64,000 nt of DNA, taken from contig JBGTDX010000116.1 of the NCBI GenBank assembly GCA_041748075.1, forward strand, positions 114,252 through 178,251, given 5' to 3'. Below, piece by piece: positions 9,036 through 18,454 of the stretch (within the stretch, counting starts at the first letter, position 1; every line of letters starts with the position of its first letter). This stretch comes from JBGSYJ01 sp041748075 (GTDB lineage Bacteria > Acidobacteriota > Thermoanaerobaculia > Gp7-AA8). A model generated the notes under the pieces. The model saw only the letters and a program-made list of their open reading frames with translations, had not been told where the DNA came from and did not search any database. A program made the position numbers and the translations under genes.

Positions 9036-10703
9036 ATGACGACCACTGAAGACACGACCCGCTCGCTCGATTTCGTTCGCGAGATCGTGGAAGACGACCT
9101 GCGGAACGGAAAGCATTCCGTCGTCGTGACCCGATTTCCACCCGAACCGAACGGCTACCTCCACATCGGTCATGCGAAATCGATCTGCCTCAACTTTGGT
9201 GTCGCCGTTGACTACAAGGGGCGCTGCAACCTCAGGTTCGACGACACGAATCCCGTCAGAGAAGAGGCCGAATACGCCGAGGCGATCATGCGGGACGTGC
9301 GGTGGCTCGGTTTTGAATGGGGCGAAGATCTGTATCACGCGTCGGACTACTTCGAGCAGCTGTATGAATACGCAGAGCATCTGATCACGAAGGGAAAGGC
9401 TTACGTCGACAGCCTGACCGCGGAGGACATCCGCCGGTATCGGGGCACGCTCACCGAGCCGGGCAAGGAGAGTCCGCACCGGAATCGTTCCGTCGAGGAG
9501 AACCTCGATCTTTTCCGCCGGATGCGGGCGGGCGAATTCCCAGAGGGCGCTCATCTGCTCCGGGCGAAGATCGACATGGCGTCGCCGAACATCAATCTCC
9601 GCGATCCTGCGCTATACAGGATCCGTCACGAGACGCATCACCGCACGGGTGACGACTGGTGCATCTATCCGATGTACGACTACGCCCACCCCATCTCCGA
9701 CGCGCTGGAAGGTGTGACTCATTCGCTCTGCACTCTGGAGTTCGAAGACCATCGCCCGCTCTACGACTGGATCATCGAGAATCTTCCGGTTCAAGCCATG
9801 CCGCAGCAGATCGAGTTCGCGCGTCTCAATCTCAATTACACAGTGATGAGCAAGCGAAAGCTGCTCCGTCTCGTGGCGGAAGGGCACGTGGGCGGCTGGG
9901 ATGATCCGCGTATGCCGACGATTGCCGGACTTCGCAGGCGTGGCTACACGCCGGAATCCATTCGCGCGTTCTGCGAAACGGTGGGAGTCGCGCGGCGCCC
10001 GAACGTCATCGACGTGGCGCTGCTCGAGCACAGCGTGCGCGATGATCTCAACCGGAACGCACCTCGGGTCATGGGCGTCCTGCGGCCGCTGAAGCTCGTC
10101 ATCGAAAATTACCCTGAGGGGCAGAGCGAAGAATTCGAGTCGCCCGTGAATCAGGAAGATCCAGAATCAGGAACACGTAAGGTCCCGTTCTCCAGGACGC
10201 TTTACATTGAGAGGGAGGACTTCATGGAGGATCCTCCGAAGAAATTCTTCCGGCTGGCTCCGGGCAGAGAGGTGCGTCTGCGGTCGGCGTACTTCGTCAC
10301 CTGCAGGGATGTCGTGAAGAACGGCGAAGGTGAAGTCGTCGAGCTGCGCTGCACGTATGATCCTGCGACGCGTGGCGGCGACGCGCCGGACGGAAGGCGC
10401 CCGAAGGCGACGCTTCACTGGGTGTCTGCTGAGCACTCGGTAGAGGCCGAGGTCCGGCTTTACGACAGGCTGTTTCTCAATGAGGATCCGGAGGCTGTGG
10501 ATGGGGATGGAGACTTTCTGTCGAATGTGAATCCTGCTTCACTCGAAGTGTTGACGGCCAGCAGGATTGAGCCGAGTGTCCGGGGAGTGACGCCCGGGAC
10601 AAGCTATCAGTTCGAAAGGCTCGGGTACTTCTGTGTCGACAGTGATTCATCGGAGTCCCGGCTCGTTTTCAATCGCACGGTGACTCTGAAGGGAAGCAGG
10701 TAG
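9036..10703 (+). CDS. glnS: Glutaminyl-tRNA synthetase
   Basis: This class Ic aminoacyl-tRNA synthetase of 555 residues charges tRNA-Gln with glutamine. The catalytic domain shows RFPPEPNGYLHIGHAKS (HIGH at 43-46) and the KMSKS-equivalent VMSKRKL near residue 272. FDDTNP, ALYRIRH and YPMYDYAHPISD are GlnRS-type active-site segments. The C-terminal part (from about residue 340) is the two-barrel anticodon-binding domain. Its presence means this organism can use direct Gln-tRNA charging rather than only the transamidation route. It is monocistronic, followed by the palindromic repeats at 10743. Confidence 0.97.
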   Translation: MTTTEDTTRSLDFVREIVEDDLRNGKHSVVVTRFPPEPNGYLHIGHAKSICLNFGVAVDYKGRCNLRFDDTNPVREEAEYAEAIMRDVRWLGFEWGEDLYHASDYFEQLYEYAEHLITKGKAYVDSLTAEDIRRYRGTLTEPGKESPHRNRSVEENLDLFRRMRAGEFPEGAHLLRAKIDMASPNINLRDPALYRIRHETHHRTGDDWCIYPMYDYAHPISDALEGVTHSLCTLEFEDHRPLYDWIIENLPVQAMPQQIEFARLNLNYTVMSKRKLLRLVAEGHVGGWDDPRMPTIAGLRRRGYTPESIRAFCETVGVARRPNVIDVALLEHSVRDDLNRNAPRVMGVLRPLKLVIENYPEGQSEEFESPVNQEDPESGTRKVPFSRTLYIEREDFMEDPPKKFFRLAPGREVRLRSAYFVTCRDVVKNGEGEVVELRCTYDPATRGGDAPDGRRPKATLHWVSAEHSVEAEVRLYDRLFLNEDPEAVDGDGDFLSNVNPASLEVLTASRIEPSVRGVTPGTSYQFERLGYFCVDSDSSESRLVFNRTVTLKGSR

Positions 10704-10742
10704 AAAGTGTTGCCGTCCCGGGAACACGAGTTCTGCCAAGTA

Positions 10743-10827
10743 GCCGAACATTACATGTTCGGCCCTCAACCGGGGATGCAATCAAAGTCCTGAGCCGACG
10801 AGGGCCGAACGTACAACGTTCGGCCAC
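10743..10827. repeat. Two palindromic GGCCGAAC...GTTCGGCC repeats between glnS and mgtE
   Basis: 10743-10764 reads GCCGAACATTACATGTTCGG, and 10802-10827 reads GGCCGAACGTACAACGTTCG followed by GCCAC. Each is a near-perfect palindrome of about 22 bp. Another full copy is at 32331-32354 and a half copy at 7046-7060. They lie between the convergent glnS and mgtE genes, where a hairpin could end either transcript, but there is no U-tract. They belong to one dispersed palindromic family. Confidence 0.8.
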
Positions 10828-10839
10828 ATAGAACCATCG

Positions 10840-12078
10840 TCACAGAATGAACAGCGTCGCGAGGCCGAGGAACAGGCCCATGCTGACGACGTCCGTGGCC
10901 GTCGTCAGGAAGATGCTCGACGCGGTTGCGGGGTCGGCGCCGAGTTTGCGGAGGATCAGAGGAATGAGTGCGCCGGCAATTCCGCTGATCACGCAGCTTC
11001 CGATCATAGCCGCAAAGACGATCAGTCCAAGACCGATTGCCGCCGGGTTGTCCTGCATCCTCGCGACGATGTACATGCCGATGCCGGCCGAGACTCCGAC
11101 GAGCGCGCCATTGAGCAACCCGAGAAGGCCTTCTTTCATGACGAGTGCCTTCTCCTTTCCGGGTGCGAGCTCTCCCAGAGTCATTCCGCGCAGCGCGACC
11201 GCGAGGGCCTGGCATCCGGTGTTTCCCGATTGACCGGCCAGGACGGGGAGAAAGACCGCCAGCACGACGATCTGATCGATGGTGTCCTGAAACAGACCGA
11301 CGACCGCGGCTGCGGTGAATGCGGTGAGCAGGTTGAGCTGGAGCCATGGATGTCTGAACTTGAGGCTTCGGGGCCAGGGTGTGGAGAGCCTCTCTTCCTT
11401 GTCGACACCGACCATCCGTCCGGGCTGGGCGCTGATCTCGAACGCCTGCTCTTCGAACATGGCCTGCCCGCGCACCAGACCGACCAGCCGCCCGTCTTCT
11501 TCGCAAACTGGGTAGACGGGGAAGTGGCGATTCAAGACGAGCTTCATCGCGTCGGGCAGCGGCATGTCGGGCTCGAGGTAGAACGGGTCGGCGAGCATCA
11601 CGTCCCGCAGTTTCGAAGAATCATCCGAGAGAAGCAGATCACGCATGGTGATGATGCCCAAAAGCTTCCCCGAGGGGTCGGTTACGAAGGCGTAGGTGAC
11701 GAACGTCGTTCGAACGAGATCCCGGATCTCTTCGACCGTTTCGCCGACAGTCATATCCGGAGGGTAGACGGCTGTCGGATTTTCCATGAGTCTGCCGACG
11801 CTGTCCTCCGGATACGTCTGGTTTGTCGACCACCGGGTGCTCTGATCTGTTGGCGCGGCGGCCATCACAGCTCGCTGCCGATCCTCATCCATCTCGTCGA
11901 GGATGTCGTGGACGCTGGAAGGGTTGATCCGTCTGAGCACGTCGGCGATGGTCCGATCGTCCTGAGCCTCGAGCAAATCCGCGGCTTCCGGGGCCCCTCT
12001 GTGAGAGACCTGATCTGCAAGTGCCTCGGCGTGCGCCTCATCGCCGACGATGGAAACGTTCTCGTTCTCTTCGCCCAT
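10840..12078 (-). CDS. mgtE: Magnesium transporter, MgtE family
   Basis: This is a 412-residue Mg2+ channel/transporter of the inner membrane. In order it has an N-terminal helical domain (residues 10-95, partly shorter than in the 450-residue family members), two CBS domains (about 95-215; IITMRDLLLSDDSSKLRDVM and GLVRGQAMFEE) and five transmembrane helices from about residue 245. The pore motif is LPVLAGQSGNTGCQALAVALRG. In the family, the cytosolic CBS domains sense Mg2+ and gate the pore. It is divergent from the DUF819 gene, with 152 bp between them. Confidence 0.94.
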   Translation of the reverse strand: MGEENENVSIVGDEAHAEALADQVSHRGAPEAADLLEAQDDRTIADVLRRINPSSVHDILDEMDEDRQRAVMAAAPTDQSTRWSTNQTYPEDSVGRLMENPTAVYPPDMTVGETVEEIRDLVRTTFVTYAFVTDPSGKLLGIITMRDLLLSDDSSKLRDVMLADPFYLEPDMPLPDAMKLVLNRHFPVYPVCEEDGRLVGLVRGQAMFEEQAFEISAQPGRMVGVDKEERLSTPWPRSLKFRHPWLQLNLLTAFTAAAVVGLFQDTIDQIVVLAVFLPVLAGQSGNTGCQALAVALRGMTLGELAPGKEKALVMKEGLLGLLNGALVGVSAGIGMYIVARMQDNPAAIGLGLIVFAAMIGSCVISGIAGALIPLILRKLGADPATASSIFLTTATDVVSMGLFLGLATLFIL

Positions 12079-12230
12079 GTCTGGCCTTTCTTTACTCCGA
12101 ACGCCGTTCCGATGACGGCATCCGGTGGATCATTCGATGGTGGGTAGAAAAAGAGGGTAACGCAATTGGCCCCCGGGTGCATGGGCAATCAGAAAAGTTA
12201 CGGCTCCCTGCCGCGGGGGAGAGTTACGAT

Positions 12231-13400
12231 ATGCGGATGTTTGAATCGCCAGCCGCCGTGCTCGCCATCCTCGCATCCGTCGCCGCGTTTTTCTTCTTCA
12301 TCGAGCAGAAGACGCAGTGGAAACTTTTCAACTTCATCCCGCCGCTGCTGTTCATTTACTCAGTACCGGTGATTCTGAGCAATACCGGAGTCCTTCCTTC
12401 GGCCTCACCGGCGTACGACGTGCTGAGCCAGTTCGGACTTCCGATTTTCATCACACTACTTCTCCTGTCGATCGATGTCGGTGCGGCCATGCGCATCATG
12501 GGCAAAGGGATTTTCGTGATGCTCATGGGCACTGTCGGTGTGATCGTCGGTGCCCCGGTCGGGTACATGGTGGTCCACCGCTGGTTACCTCCTGATGCGT
12601 GGAAGGGATTCGGTGCCCTCGCCGGAAGCTGGATCGGTGGAACGGGAAACATGGCCGCGGTGGCAGGGGGGCTGGAGACGCCTCCCGAGATCTTCGGGCT
12701 GGCCGTGCTCGCCGACAACGCCGTCTACATCATCTGGCTCCCGATTCTTCTGGGATCGAAGGCGTTCGCGGAGCGTTTCAACAAATGGGCACGTGTAAAG
12801 GAAGGGCGAGTGGAAGAGATGGAGGCCGCGGCGCGGGCGGAAGTCTCGACGAAGGTCGAGGAGCCGGTGAAGATGCGGCAGCTGCTCTACCTGGCTGCGA
12901 TCGCGCTCTCGGTCACCGCGATGTCCGCATGGCTGGCCCCGATGCTTCCGGTGATCGAACCGATTCTCTCGACGTCCACCTGGCGGGTTCTGATCGTCAC
13001 GACCCTCGGCATCCTGCTGTCGTTCACGCCTGCGCGCGGGCTTCCCCGTTCCCACGAGCTCGCGATGACGATCGTTTATATTTTCGTGGCAGGCATGGGA
13101 GCGCGCGCGTCACTGGCCGGACTCGCCGATGCACCGGCTTTTCTGCTGGGTGCATTCATCTGGATCTCCATCCACGGCCTGTTCTGCCTTGCCGGGGCGT
13201 GGCTGTTCAAGGTAGACGTTCACAGCGCCGCAATCGCCTCGGCGGCCAACGTAGGTGGCGCGGCGTCCGCGCCTGTGGTGGCTGCCTACCATCGCGAAAG
13301 CCTCGTGCCCGTATCGATTCTCATGGCGCTCATCGGCTACGCGGTAGGGAACTACGGCGCATTTCTGGCAGCGCGGTTGTGCTACTGGGTCGTGAGTTGA
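12231..13400 (+). CDS. DUF819 family membrane protein (YjcL-like)
   Basis: A 389-residue polytopic membrane protein with about ten hydrophobic segments. It matches the DUF819/YjcL family by GALAGSWIGGTGNMAAVA (residues 120-140) and the C-terminal ASAANVGGAASAPVVAAYHR, a repeated GG-rich re-entrant motif typical of transporter-like folds. The substrate is unknown; some relatives are described as permease-like. The frame is open from 12021, but ATG at 12231 begins the first hydrophobic segment and follows a GGGGGAG about nine bases upstream. It ends at a shared bidirectional terminator with the peptide transporter gene. Confidence 0.85.
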   Translation: MRMFESPAAVLAILASVAAFFFFIEQKTQWKLFNFIPPLLFIYSVPVILSNTGVLPSASPAYDVLSQFGLPIFITLLLLSIDVGAAMRIMGKGIFVMLMGTVGVIVGAPVGYMVVHRWLPPDAWKGFGALAGSWIGGTGNMAAVAGGLETPPEIFGLAVLADNAVYIIWLPILLGSKAFAERFNKWARVKEGRVEEMEAAARAEVSTKVEEPVKMRQLLYLAAIALSVTAMSAWLAPMLPVIEPILSTSTWRVLIVTTLGILLSFTPARGLPRSHELAMTIVYIFVAGMGARASLAGLADAPAFLLGAFIWISIHGLFCLAGAWLFKVDVHSAAIASAANVGGAASAPVVAAYHRESLVPVSILMALIGYAVGNYGAFLAARLCYWVVS

Positions 13401-13676
13401 CCAGGTAGCCTCGCGGCCGTTGCCGTTGCCGGGTCTACCCTTCTCCGGTGTGCGCACGCATTCCGTGCATAGGCACCCCGGCAGATCTTTCCAGACCGCG
13501 CGCACGTGCTTTCACCCCTCCGGGGTGACATCGAAAAAGGCGGCGTCGCGCCAATCCGGCGGCTGCGCTTCGCTTGCCGCCGGCTACCCTCTTACCGCGC
13601 CTACCGGCGCGAAAGGTGACGCACAGTCGGCAACGGCGACGGCGACCTACGACGGAAACGTGTCGACCGTTACCAC
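13401..13676. other. Intergenic, GC-rich, no gene seen
   Basis: Between the DUF819 gene and the terminator there is no supportable coding sequence. Short GC-rich palindromes are visible, for example TCACCCCTCCGGGGTGA around 13511-13527 and CGCGCCTACCGGCGCG around 13597-13612. They look like further dispersed secondary-structure elements. Confidence 0.5.
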
Positions 13677-13713
13677 GAAAAAGGGGCTCCGCAGATTCTG
13701 CGGAGCCCTTTTC
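13677..13713. terminator. Bidirectional rho-independent terminator
   Basis: A perfect stem AAGGGGCTCCGCAGA / TCTGCGGAGCCCTTTT with a tiny loop is flanked by A-run on the left and T-run on the right (13677-13713). It separates the convergent DUF819 (+) and peptide transporter (-) genes, so it can serve both transcripts. Confidence 0.9.
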
Positions 13714-13732
13714 GGGTGAGGAGGTATTGGTT

Positions 13733-15226
13733 TTACTGAATGCCGCCCGTGAGCCGTTTCACGAACGGACTGAGGATCAGGGCGATCAGACCGGCGACTC
13801 CGATATAGATGGCGACGTTCCAGAAAAGCGCGGACGGCGCGAGAGTCTCGAGCCTTCCGGCGACCAGGCCGGCGAACAGGTTGCCGAGTGCGGCGCCGAC
13901 GAACCAGATGCCCATCATCTGCCCCACGCGGTCGGTCGGAGCAAGTTTCGTGATGGACGACAGGCCGACTGGCGAGAGGCACAACTCGCCAACCGTATGG
14001 AGGAAGTACGTGACGATGAGCCACGAGGGCGAAACTTTGCTGTCGATCGAAGCGTTTGCCGCGCCCCATGCCAGAACGAAGAATCCGGCGGCCAGGCCGA
14101 ATAGGCCGAGGGCGAACTTCATCGGAATGGAGGGGTTCGCGTTGCGCTGCGCGAGCCAGGTCCACAGCCAGCCGAAGACGGGCGCGAAGATGATGATGAA
14201 GAGCGGATTGATGTTCTGCAGCCAGCTTGCCGGCATCTCCCAGCCGAAGACGACCCGGTTGGTCAGGTCGAACGCAAACAGGTTCATCGAGGATCCAGCC
14301 TGCTCGAAGCCCGACCAGAACACGGCAGCTAGAATGAAGAGCCAGAAGATCACGACGAGCTTTTTCTTCTGCTGCGCGTCGTATCCGCCGGCGATGATCA
14401 GGTAGGCAAAGTAGCCGATCGCCAGAATGATGATCGTGTATCCGAGCCCCTGAGCAACATCACGCAATGTGATCGGCAGGATGCCCGTGTTCATCATGTA
14501 CCAGAAGATTGCCAGGAGGCCCAGGACGCCGGCGAATACGAAATAAAACATCCTCGCGCGCCGGTCGATCTGCTCGCGGGTGTCATCGATCTTGATCTCA
14601 CCCGCGCCCTGCAGGTACTTCTCGCCCATCTTGTACTGGATCAGGCCGAGCACCATTCCGATGCCTGCGAGAGAAAATCCGAGGTGCCAGTTGTAGTTCT
14701 CACCGAACAGTCCGCAGAGAGTCGGGCCCAGCAGCGCGCCGATATTGATTCCCATGTAGAAGATCGAGAACCCCGCATCGCGTCGCGCTCCCCCTTCCGG
14801 ATAGAGGTCTCCGACGATGGTGCTTACGTTTGGCTTGAGCAGCCCGGTGCCGACGACGATCAGACCGAGCCCGAGGAAGAAAGTCACGGTCATCGGGATC
14901 GCCATGCTGAAATGGCCCGCCGCGATGATGCAGCCTCCGATGAAGACGGCTTTCTTCTGCCCCCAGATCTTGTCAGCCACCCAGCCGCCAGGAAGAGCGA
15001 GGAGATAGACCAGGCCGGTGTAGAGCCCGTAGATCGCCCCTGCCTGTTCGACCCCGAGCGCCATGCCGGGGTTCGCGCCCGTCGCTGCGGCGGTCATGTA
15101 GAGCATCAGGATCGCGCGCATCCCGTAGTAGCTGAACCGCTCCCACATCTCCGTGAAGAAAAGCGTGGAGAGGCCGCGCGGATGTCCAAACCATCTCTTC
15201 TGTTCGTCGACGACGACCGAGGTCAT
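13733..15226 (-). CDS. dtpT: POT family proton-coupled di/tripeptide transporter
   Basis: A 497-residue major-facilitator transporter of the PTR2/POT family, which imports di- and tripeptides with protons. The N-terminal signature FTEMWERFSYYGMRAILMLY contains the conserved ExxERFxYY motif. LPGGWVADKIWGQKKAVFIG is the loop between helices 2 and 3, and YFLHTVGELCLSPVGLSSIT is the PTR2 signature in the C-terminal half. Fourteen hydrophobic segments can be counted. The start at 15226 has AAGGAG upstream. It is divergent from murB. Substrate range beyond small peptides is not predictable. Confidence 0.93.
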   Translation of the reverse strand: MTSVVVDEQKRWFGHPRGLSTLFFTEMWERFSYYGMRAILMLYMTAAATGANPGMALGVEQAGAIYGLYTGLVYLLALPGGWVADKIWGQKKAVFIGGCIIAAGHFSMAIPMTVTFFLGLGLIVVGTGLLKPNVSTIVGDLYPEGGARRDAGFSIFYMGINIGALLGPTLCGLFGENYNWHLGFSLAGIGMVLGLIQYKMGEKYLQGAGEIKIDDTREQIDRRARMFYFVFAGVLGLLAIFWYMMNTGILPITLRDVAQGLGYTIIILAIGYFAYLIIAGGYDAQQKKKLVVIFWLFILAAVFWSGFEQAGSSMNLFAFDLTNRVVFGWEMPASWLQNINPLFIIIFAPVFGWLWTWLAQRNANPSIPMKFALGLFGLAAGFFVLAWGAANASIDSKVSPSWLIVTYFLHTVGELCLSPVGLSSITKLAPTDRVGQMMGIWFVGAALGNLFAGLVAGRLETLAPSALFWNVAIYIGVAGLIALILSPFVKRLTGGIQ

Positions 15227-15357
15227 AGAGTCTCTCCTTGTCGATGCGCTGTCTGAGGCAGGCGTAGCATAGGCAAATCCATGCAGCGGTACAAGTTTGG
15301 CATTCTTCCCTCGGGTAAGGGGCGCTGCTCACAACTCTACGGCTACAATGCCCGCGG

Positions 15358-16467
15358 ATGTCCGACCAAACGGAAAACATTCTGGTATCGCCGTCAGGTT
15401 TCGAGCTGGAAGCGAATGTTCCGCTTGCTCCACTGACCACGATCGGCATCGGCGGACCAGCCCGGTACTACCTTCGCGCCACGACGAACGAAGCCATTGC
15501 AGCGGCGGTTGCATGGTGCCGCGCGAATCAGGTTCCGCTATTCGTTCTCGGCGGCGGCAGCAACCTGCTGATTGCCGACGACGGATTCTCCGGGCTCGTG
15601 CTTCACGTGGCCACCTCCGGCATCGTGGTGGAAAGTACGGATTCGTCCTCCGTGATCGTGCGTGTCGCGGCAGGTGAAGAGTGGGATGGCTTTGTTGAGC
15701 TGGCGGTGAGGAACGGATGGGCGGGAATCGAGTGTCTGGCGGGGATCCCCGGCTCGTCCGGTGCGACTCCAATTCAGAACGTCGGCGCCTACGGTCAGGA
15801 AGTGAGCGAAACGATCGTCCGCGTGGAGGCGCTGGAGCGGACGACTGGGGCAGTCCGCTCCTTCACCAACGAGGATTGCCGGTTTCGATACCGCGAGAGT
15901 CTGTTCAAGTCCGAGCAGCGCGACACCTGGGTGATCCTGTCCGTTACATACAGACTTGTGCCCGGCGGTCCGCCGACGGTCCGCTATCCCGAGTTGGCCC
16001 GCGAGTTGGAAGAGCGTGGTGCGAACGATTTGATCACCGTCCGCGATACGGTTCTCGAAATCCGGCGCCGCAAAGGTATGGTGCTCGATCCTCGAGATCC
16101 CGACACCCGCAGTGACGGTTCGTTCTTCATGAACCCGATTCTAAAGGACTCGGATGTGAAGCCTTTTCTCGAGCGAGCATCCGCTGGCTTCGGCCTCGAC
16201 GTGGCGGTTCCCAGGTTCCCAGCAGGCGAAGGGCGGACGAAGTTGTCGGCTGCGTGGCTGATCGAGAATGCCGGATTCCGGAAGGGCTACGCCATGGGAC
16301 GGGCAGGTTTGTCCTCCAAGCACACTCTCGCAGTGGTCAACAGGGGCGGGGCCAGCGCCGCAGAAATCCTCGCACTCGTTCGGACGATTCAGGACCGCGT
16401 GGAAGAGGTGTTCGGCGTTCGCCTGCATCCAGAGCCGAATTTCATCGGCTTCGGAGATGGAGGATGA
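15358..16467 (+). CDS. murB: UDP-N-acetylenolpyruvoylglucosamine reductase
   Basis: MurB reduces UDP-GlcNAc-enolpyruvate to UDP-MurNAc with NADPH and FAD in the cytosol, the second committed step of peptidoglycan synthesis. The FAD-binding domain shows FVLGGGSNLLIADDGF and CLAGIPGSSGATPIQNVGAY. The catalytic segment SDGSFFMNPI contains the proton-donating Ser. CRFRYRESLFK and LHPEPNFIG complete the family pattern, and the 369-residue length fits the longer type I form. A TATA-like TACAAT (15344-15349) lies only eight bases before the ATG and no Shine-Dalgarno is visible, so the transcript may be nearly leaderless (inference). Confidence 0.97.
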   Translation: MSDQTENILVSPSGFELEANVPLAPLTTIGIGGPARYYLRATTNEAIAAAVAWCRANQVPLFVLGGGSNLLIADDGFSGLVLHVATSGIVVESTDSSSVIVRVAAGEEWDGFVELAVRNGWAGIECLAGIPGSSGATPIQNVGAYGQEVSETIVRVEALERTTGAVRSFTNEDCRFRYRESLFKSEQRDTWVILSVTYRLVPGGPPTVRYPELARELEERGANDLITVRDTVLEIRRRKGMVLDPRDPDTRSDGSFFMNPILKDSDVKPFLERASAGFGLDVAVPRFPAGEGRTKLSAAWLIENAGFRKGYAMGRAGLSSKHTLAVVNRGGASAAEILALVRTIQDRVEEVFGVRLHPEPNFIGFGDGG

Positions 16468-16490
16468 GCGACGAACCCGCGTGTCGCTCG

Positions 16491-16516
16491 GATGACGCGT
16501 GGTTCATTTCTCATCA
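16491..16516 (+). repeat. Copy of GATGACGCGTGGTTCATTTC dispersed repeat
   Basis: This unit between murB and the PilZ gene matches the copies at 3035-3062 and 3091-3117 (GATGACGCGTGGTTCACTTC) and the inverted one at 2812-2836. It is a short dispersed intergenic element of unknown origin. Confidence 0.75.
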
Positions 16517-16570
16517 ATGACCGGCCCCGTCATTTTCGCCCGCCGCGAAAATGGGATGCGTTCCCCGACT

Positions 16571-17266
16571 TCACTTTCCTTCGATGAACACGCGCGCGAT
16601 CATCCCGAGGGGAATCTTTCTCTGAAGGTACTCCCATACGGCGAGGACTTCTTCGCGGTATCCCTGGCGTGTCGCTTCCTGAACGACGTTGTGGTCCTGA
16701 GCCGACAGAGAGTAGCGAGCCCGGTTGTACCATCGGATAGCCTCGACAGGATCCGCTCGCAGCTTCTTACGGGCCGCCTGAATCTGGGCGACATGATCGG
16801 ATTCGATCTGCGACTGTCGTTGATATTTGACTATCGGCCGCAACGCCTTAGCCTCCGCCGCGGCACGAAGTTTATTTTTCTTCTTCTCGAGTGAGTCGAC
16901 ATCGGGCCGAGTGGCCTGGCGAAGAAGCCGCTGAAGTGCCGCGCGGTTCGACTCGTCGGCTTCCTCGATCCGGATTCCTGACCGATAGAGAGGTTTTCCT
17001 CTACTGTCGAGTCTCGACGAAAGCCGGCTCCAGACGACCCGGCAGCGGAACTCGATGGTCTCGAAGGTTTTGGGGTTGTCAAATTCGATCCACGCCGAAT
17101 TTGCAAGCTTGACCGGCTCCGAATGCTCGATCTGAAAGCCACCCTCACAGAGATCGTGAATGGCAACGTCGATCGCACCCAGGTGTGCGGATATCGGTTG
17201 GAGCGCCACATATCGGGCAGCCCTCCGCAGTTCGGCTGCGTCGATAGGTTCGTCAGGGGGCGGCAT
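16571..17266 (-). CDS. PilZ domain protein
   Basis: A 231-residue cytosolic protein. Residues 11-115 form a PilZ-like beta-barrel: LRRAARYVALQPI could supply the c-di-GMP-binding arginines and DLCEGGFQIEHSEPV the following D/NxSxxG-type motif (here DLCEGG). YRSGIRIEE is the closing strand. The C-terminal 110 residues are charged and helical, with no recognised domain. The binding motif departs from the canonical RxxxR/DxSxxG, so c-di-GMP binding is possible but not certain. It stands alone, 72 bp downstream of the glycosyltransferase operon on the same strand. Confidence 0.75.
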   Translation of the reverse strand: MPPPDEPIDAAELRRAARYVALQPISAHLGAIDVAIHDLCEGGFQIEHSEPVKLANSAWIEFDNPKTFETIEFRCRVVWSRLSSRLDSRGKPLYRSGIRIEEADESNRAALQRLLRQATRPDVDSLEKKKNKLRAAAEAKALRPIVKYQRQSQIESDHVAQIQAARKKLRADPVEAIRWYNRARYSLSAQDHNVVQEATRQGYREEVLAVWEYLQRKIPLGMIARVFIEGK

Positions 17267-17338
17267 TGGATAGTCAAATGGTATCCCAACTCCCCAAAGG
17301 GCGACAGCGGGTGTTCAGCGCCGGCAGACTGATGGTAA

Positions 17339-18454
17339 TCAGGTCGCCGCTTCCCGGATGACAGCCAGCGTCTCGATGCTGCACCGCTCCCAGGTGAGCG
17401 GCGTGGTGTGAACGAGTCCCTGTTCGGACAGGTGCGCTCGTCGTTCCGGGCTGCGCCAGAGGTCTTCCATTGAACGGCACAGCTCACCGACTTCCATTCG
17501 GTCGACGAAGTGCGCCGCCTCGCCCGTGACCTCCCGCATCCCCGCCGAGCCGATGCAGAGGACGGGAACTCCCATCGCCTGTGCCTCGAGGACCGGCAGC
17601 GACACCGTTTCGTACACAGCCGGAGAGACGAATAACTCGGCGCTGGAGTAGAGCTCCCGCAACTCCAGGTCTGAGGCACTTTCGACGAGCAGGACTCGCT
17701 CGGTGACTCCCTCCTGCTCCATGAGATCCTGCAGGTCGATGCTGTGAACGTTCTTTCCCGCCAGCACGAGGTGATGTGGGGCCGAACAACGCCGAAGAAA
17801 CTCGCCAAAGGCCTCGATCAGCGTCGGAATGTCCCGCCGGCCGGACAATTTCCCGACGAACAGAAAGTAGGGCTGCGGCAGGTTGGCGAATGTACCGGGA
17901 GAGTCCCGGCGAGGCTGAGCGGACCCCCTGAACATCTCGTCCGGAGCGAGATGGACCACTCGGATCTTTTCCCGGGAAACGCCGTAGACATTTTCGATAT
18001 CGCGCGCGGCAGCTGCCGAATCGGTGATGACCAGGGTTGCATTCCGGCCACTCCATTCGTAGAGGTGATCGTGGAACAGTCTCGCCTGCCAGGGAAACCT
18101 CTCCGGATGAAGCCGCAGGAGCGCGTCATGGATAACCACCACGGTTCGGTCGTGGGGGCGAAGGGGAATCGAATGCGAGGGCCCGAACAGAACCCTTTCC
18201 CGTGCCATCGGTCCGAGTCTCATGTTTTCCCACGGAATCATAGGCAGCCGCGAGCGGAGAACCACAGTCTCGATGTTCGATGGGAGATCCACATCGCGGT
18301 CGAGCGGCTGGGGTGTATAGATGCGGATGGCTTCGAAATCGGCAGCGGCCTCGGAGGTCCAGTGGCGAACGACATTGTGCAGGTACCGCCGGACGCCGGT
18401 CCGCAGTCCGTGCATCCGCCAACCGTTGATGGCCAGGCTCAGGTCTGATGCCAC
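17339..18454 (-). CDS. GT4-family glycosyltransferase
   Basis: A 371-residue GT-B glycosyltransferase of the GT1/GT4 group, expected to add a sugar from a nucleotide-sugar donor to a surface-polysaccharide acceptor. It shows YFLFVGKLSGRRDIPTLIEA (start of the C-terminal Rossmann domain) and the donor-binding ELFVSPAVYETVSLPVLEAQ with the ExxxxxxxE acid pair. The frame extends 48 codons upstream, but those overlap the epimerase gene. GTG at 18454 begins VASDLSLAINGWRMHG, the usual family start (x-LAINGxR), with GGGAGG ten bases upstream. It overlaps the preceding gene by 16 bp and is the third gene of a methyltransferase-epimerase-glycosyltransferase operon. Confidence 0.85.
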   Translation of the reverse strand: MASDLSLAINGWRMHGLRTGVRRYLHNVVRHWTSEAAADFEAIRIYTPQPLDRDVDLPSNIETVVLRSRLPMIPWENMRLGPMARERVLFGPSHSIPLRPHDRTVVVIHDALLRLHPERFPWQARLFHDHLYEWSGRNATLVITDSAAAARDIENVYGVSREKIRVVHLAPDEMFRGSAQPRRDSPGTFANLPQPYFLFVGKLSGRRDIPTLIEAFGEFLRRCSAPHHLVLAGKNVHSIDLQDLMEQEGVTERVLLVESASDLELRELYSSAELFVSPAVYETVSLPVLEAQAMGVPVLCIGSAGMREVTGEAAHFVDRMEVGELCRSMEDLWRSPERRAHLSEQGLVHTTPLTWERCSIETLAVIREAAT

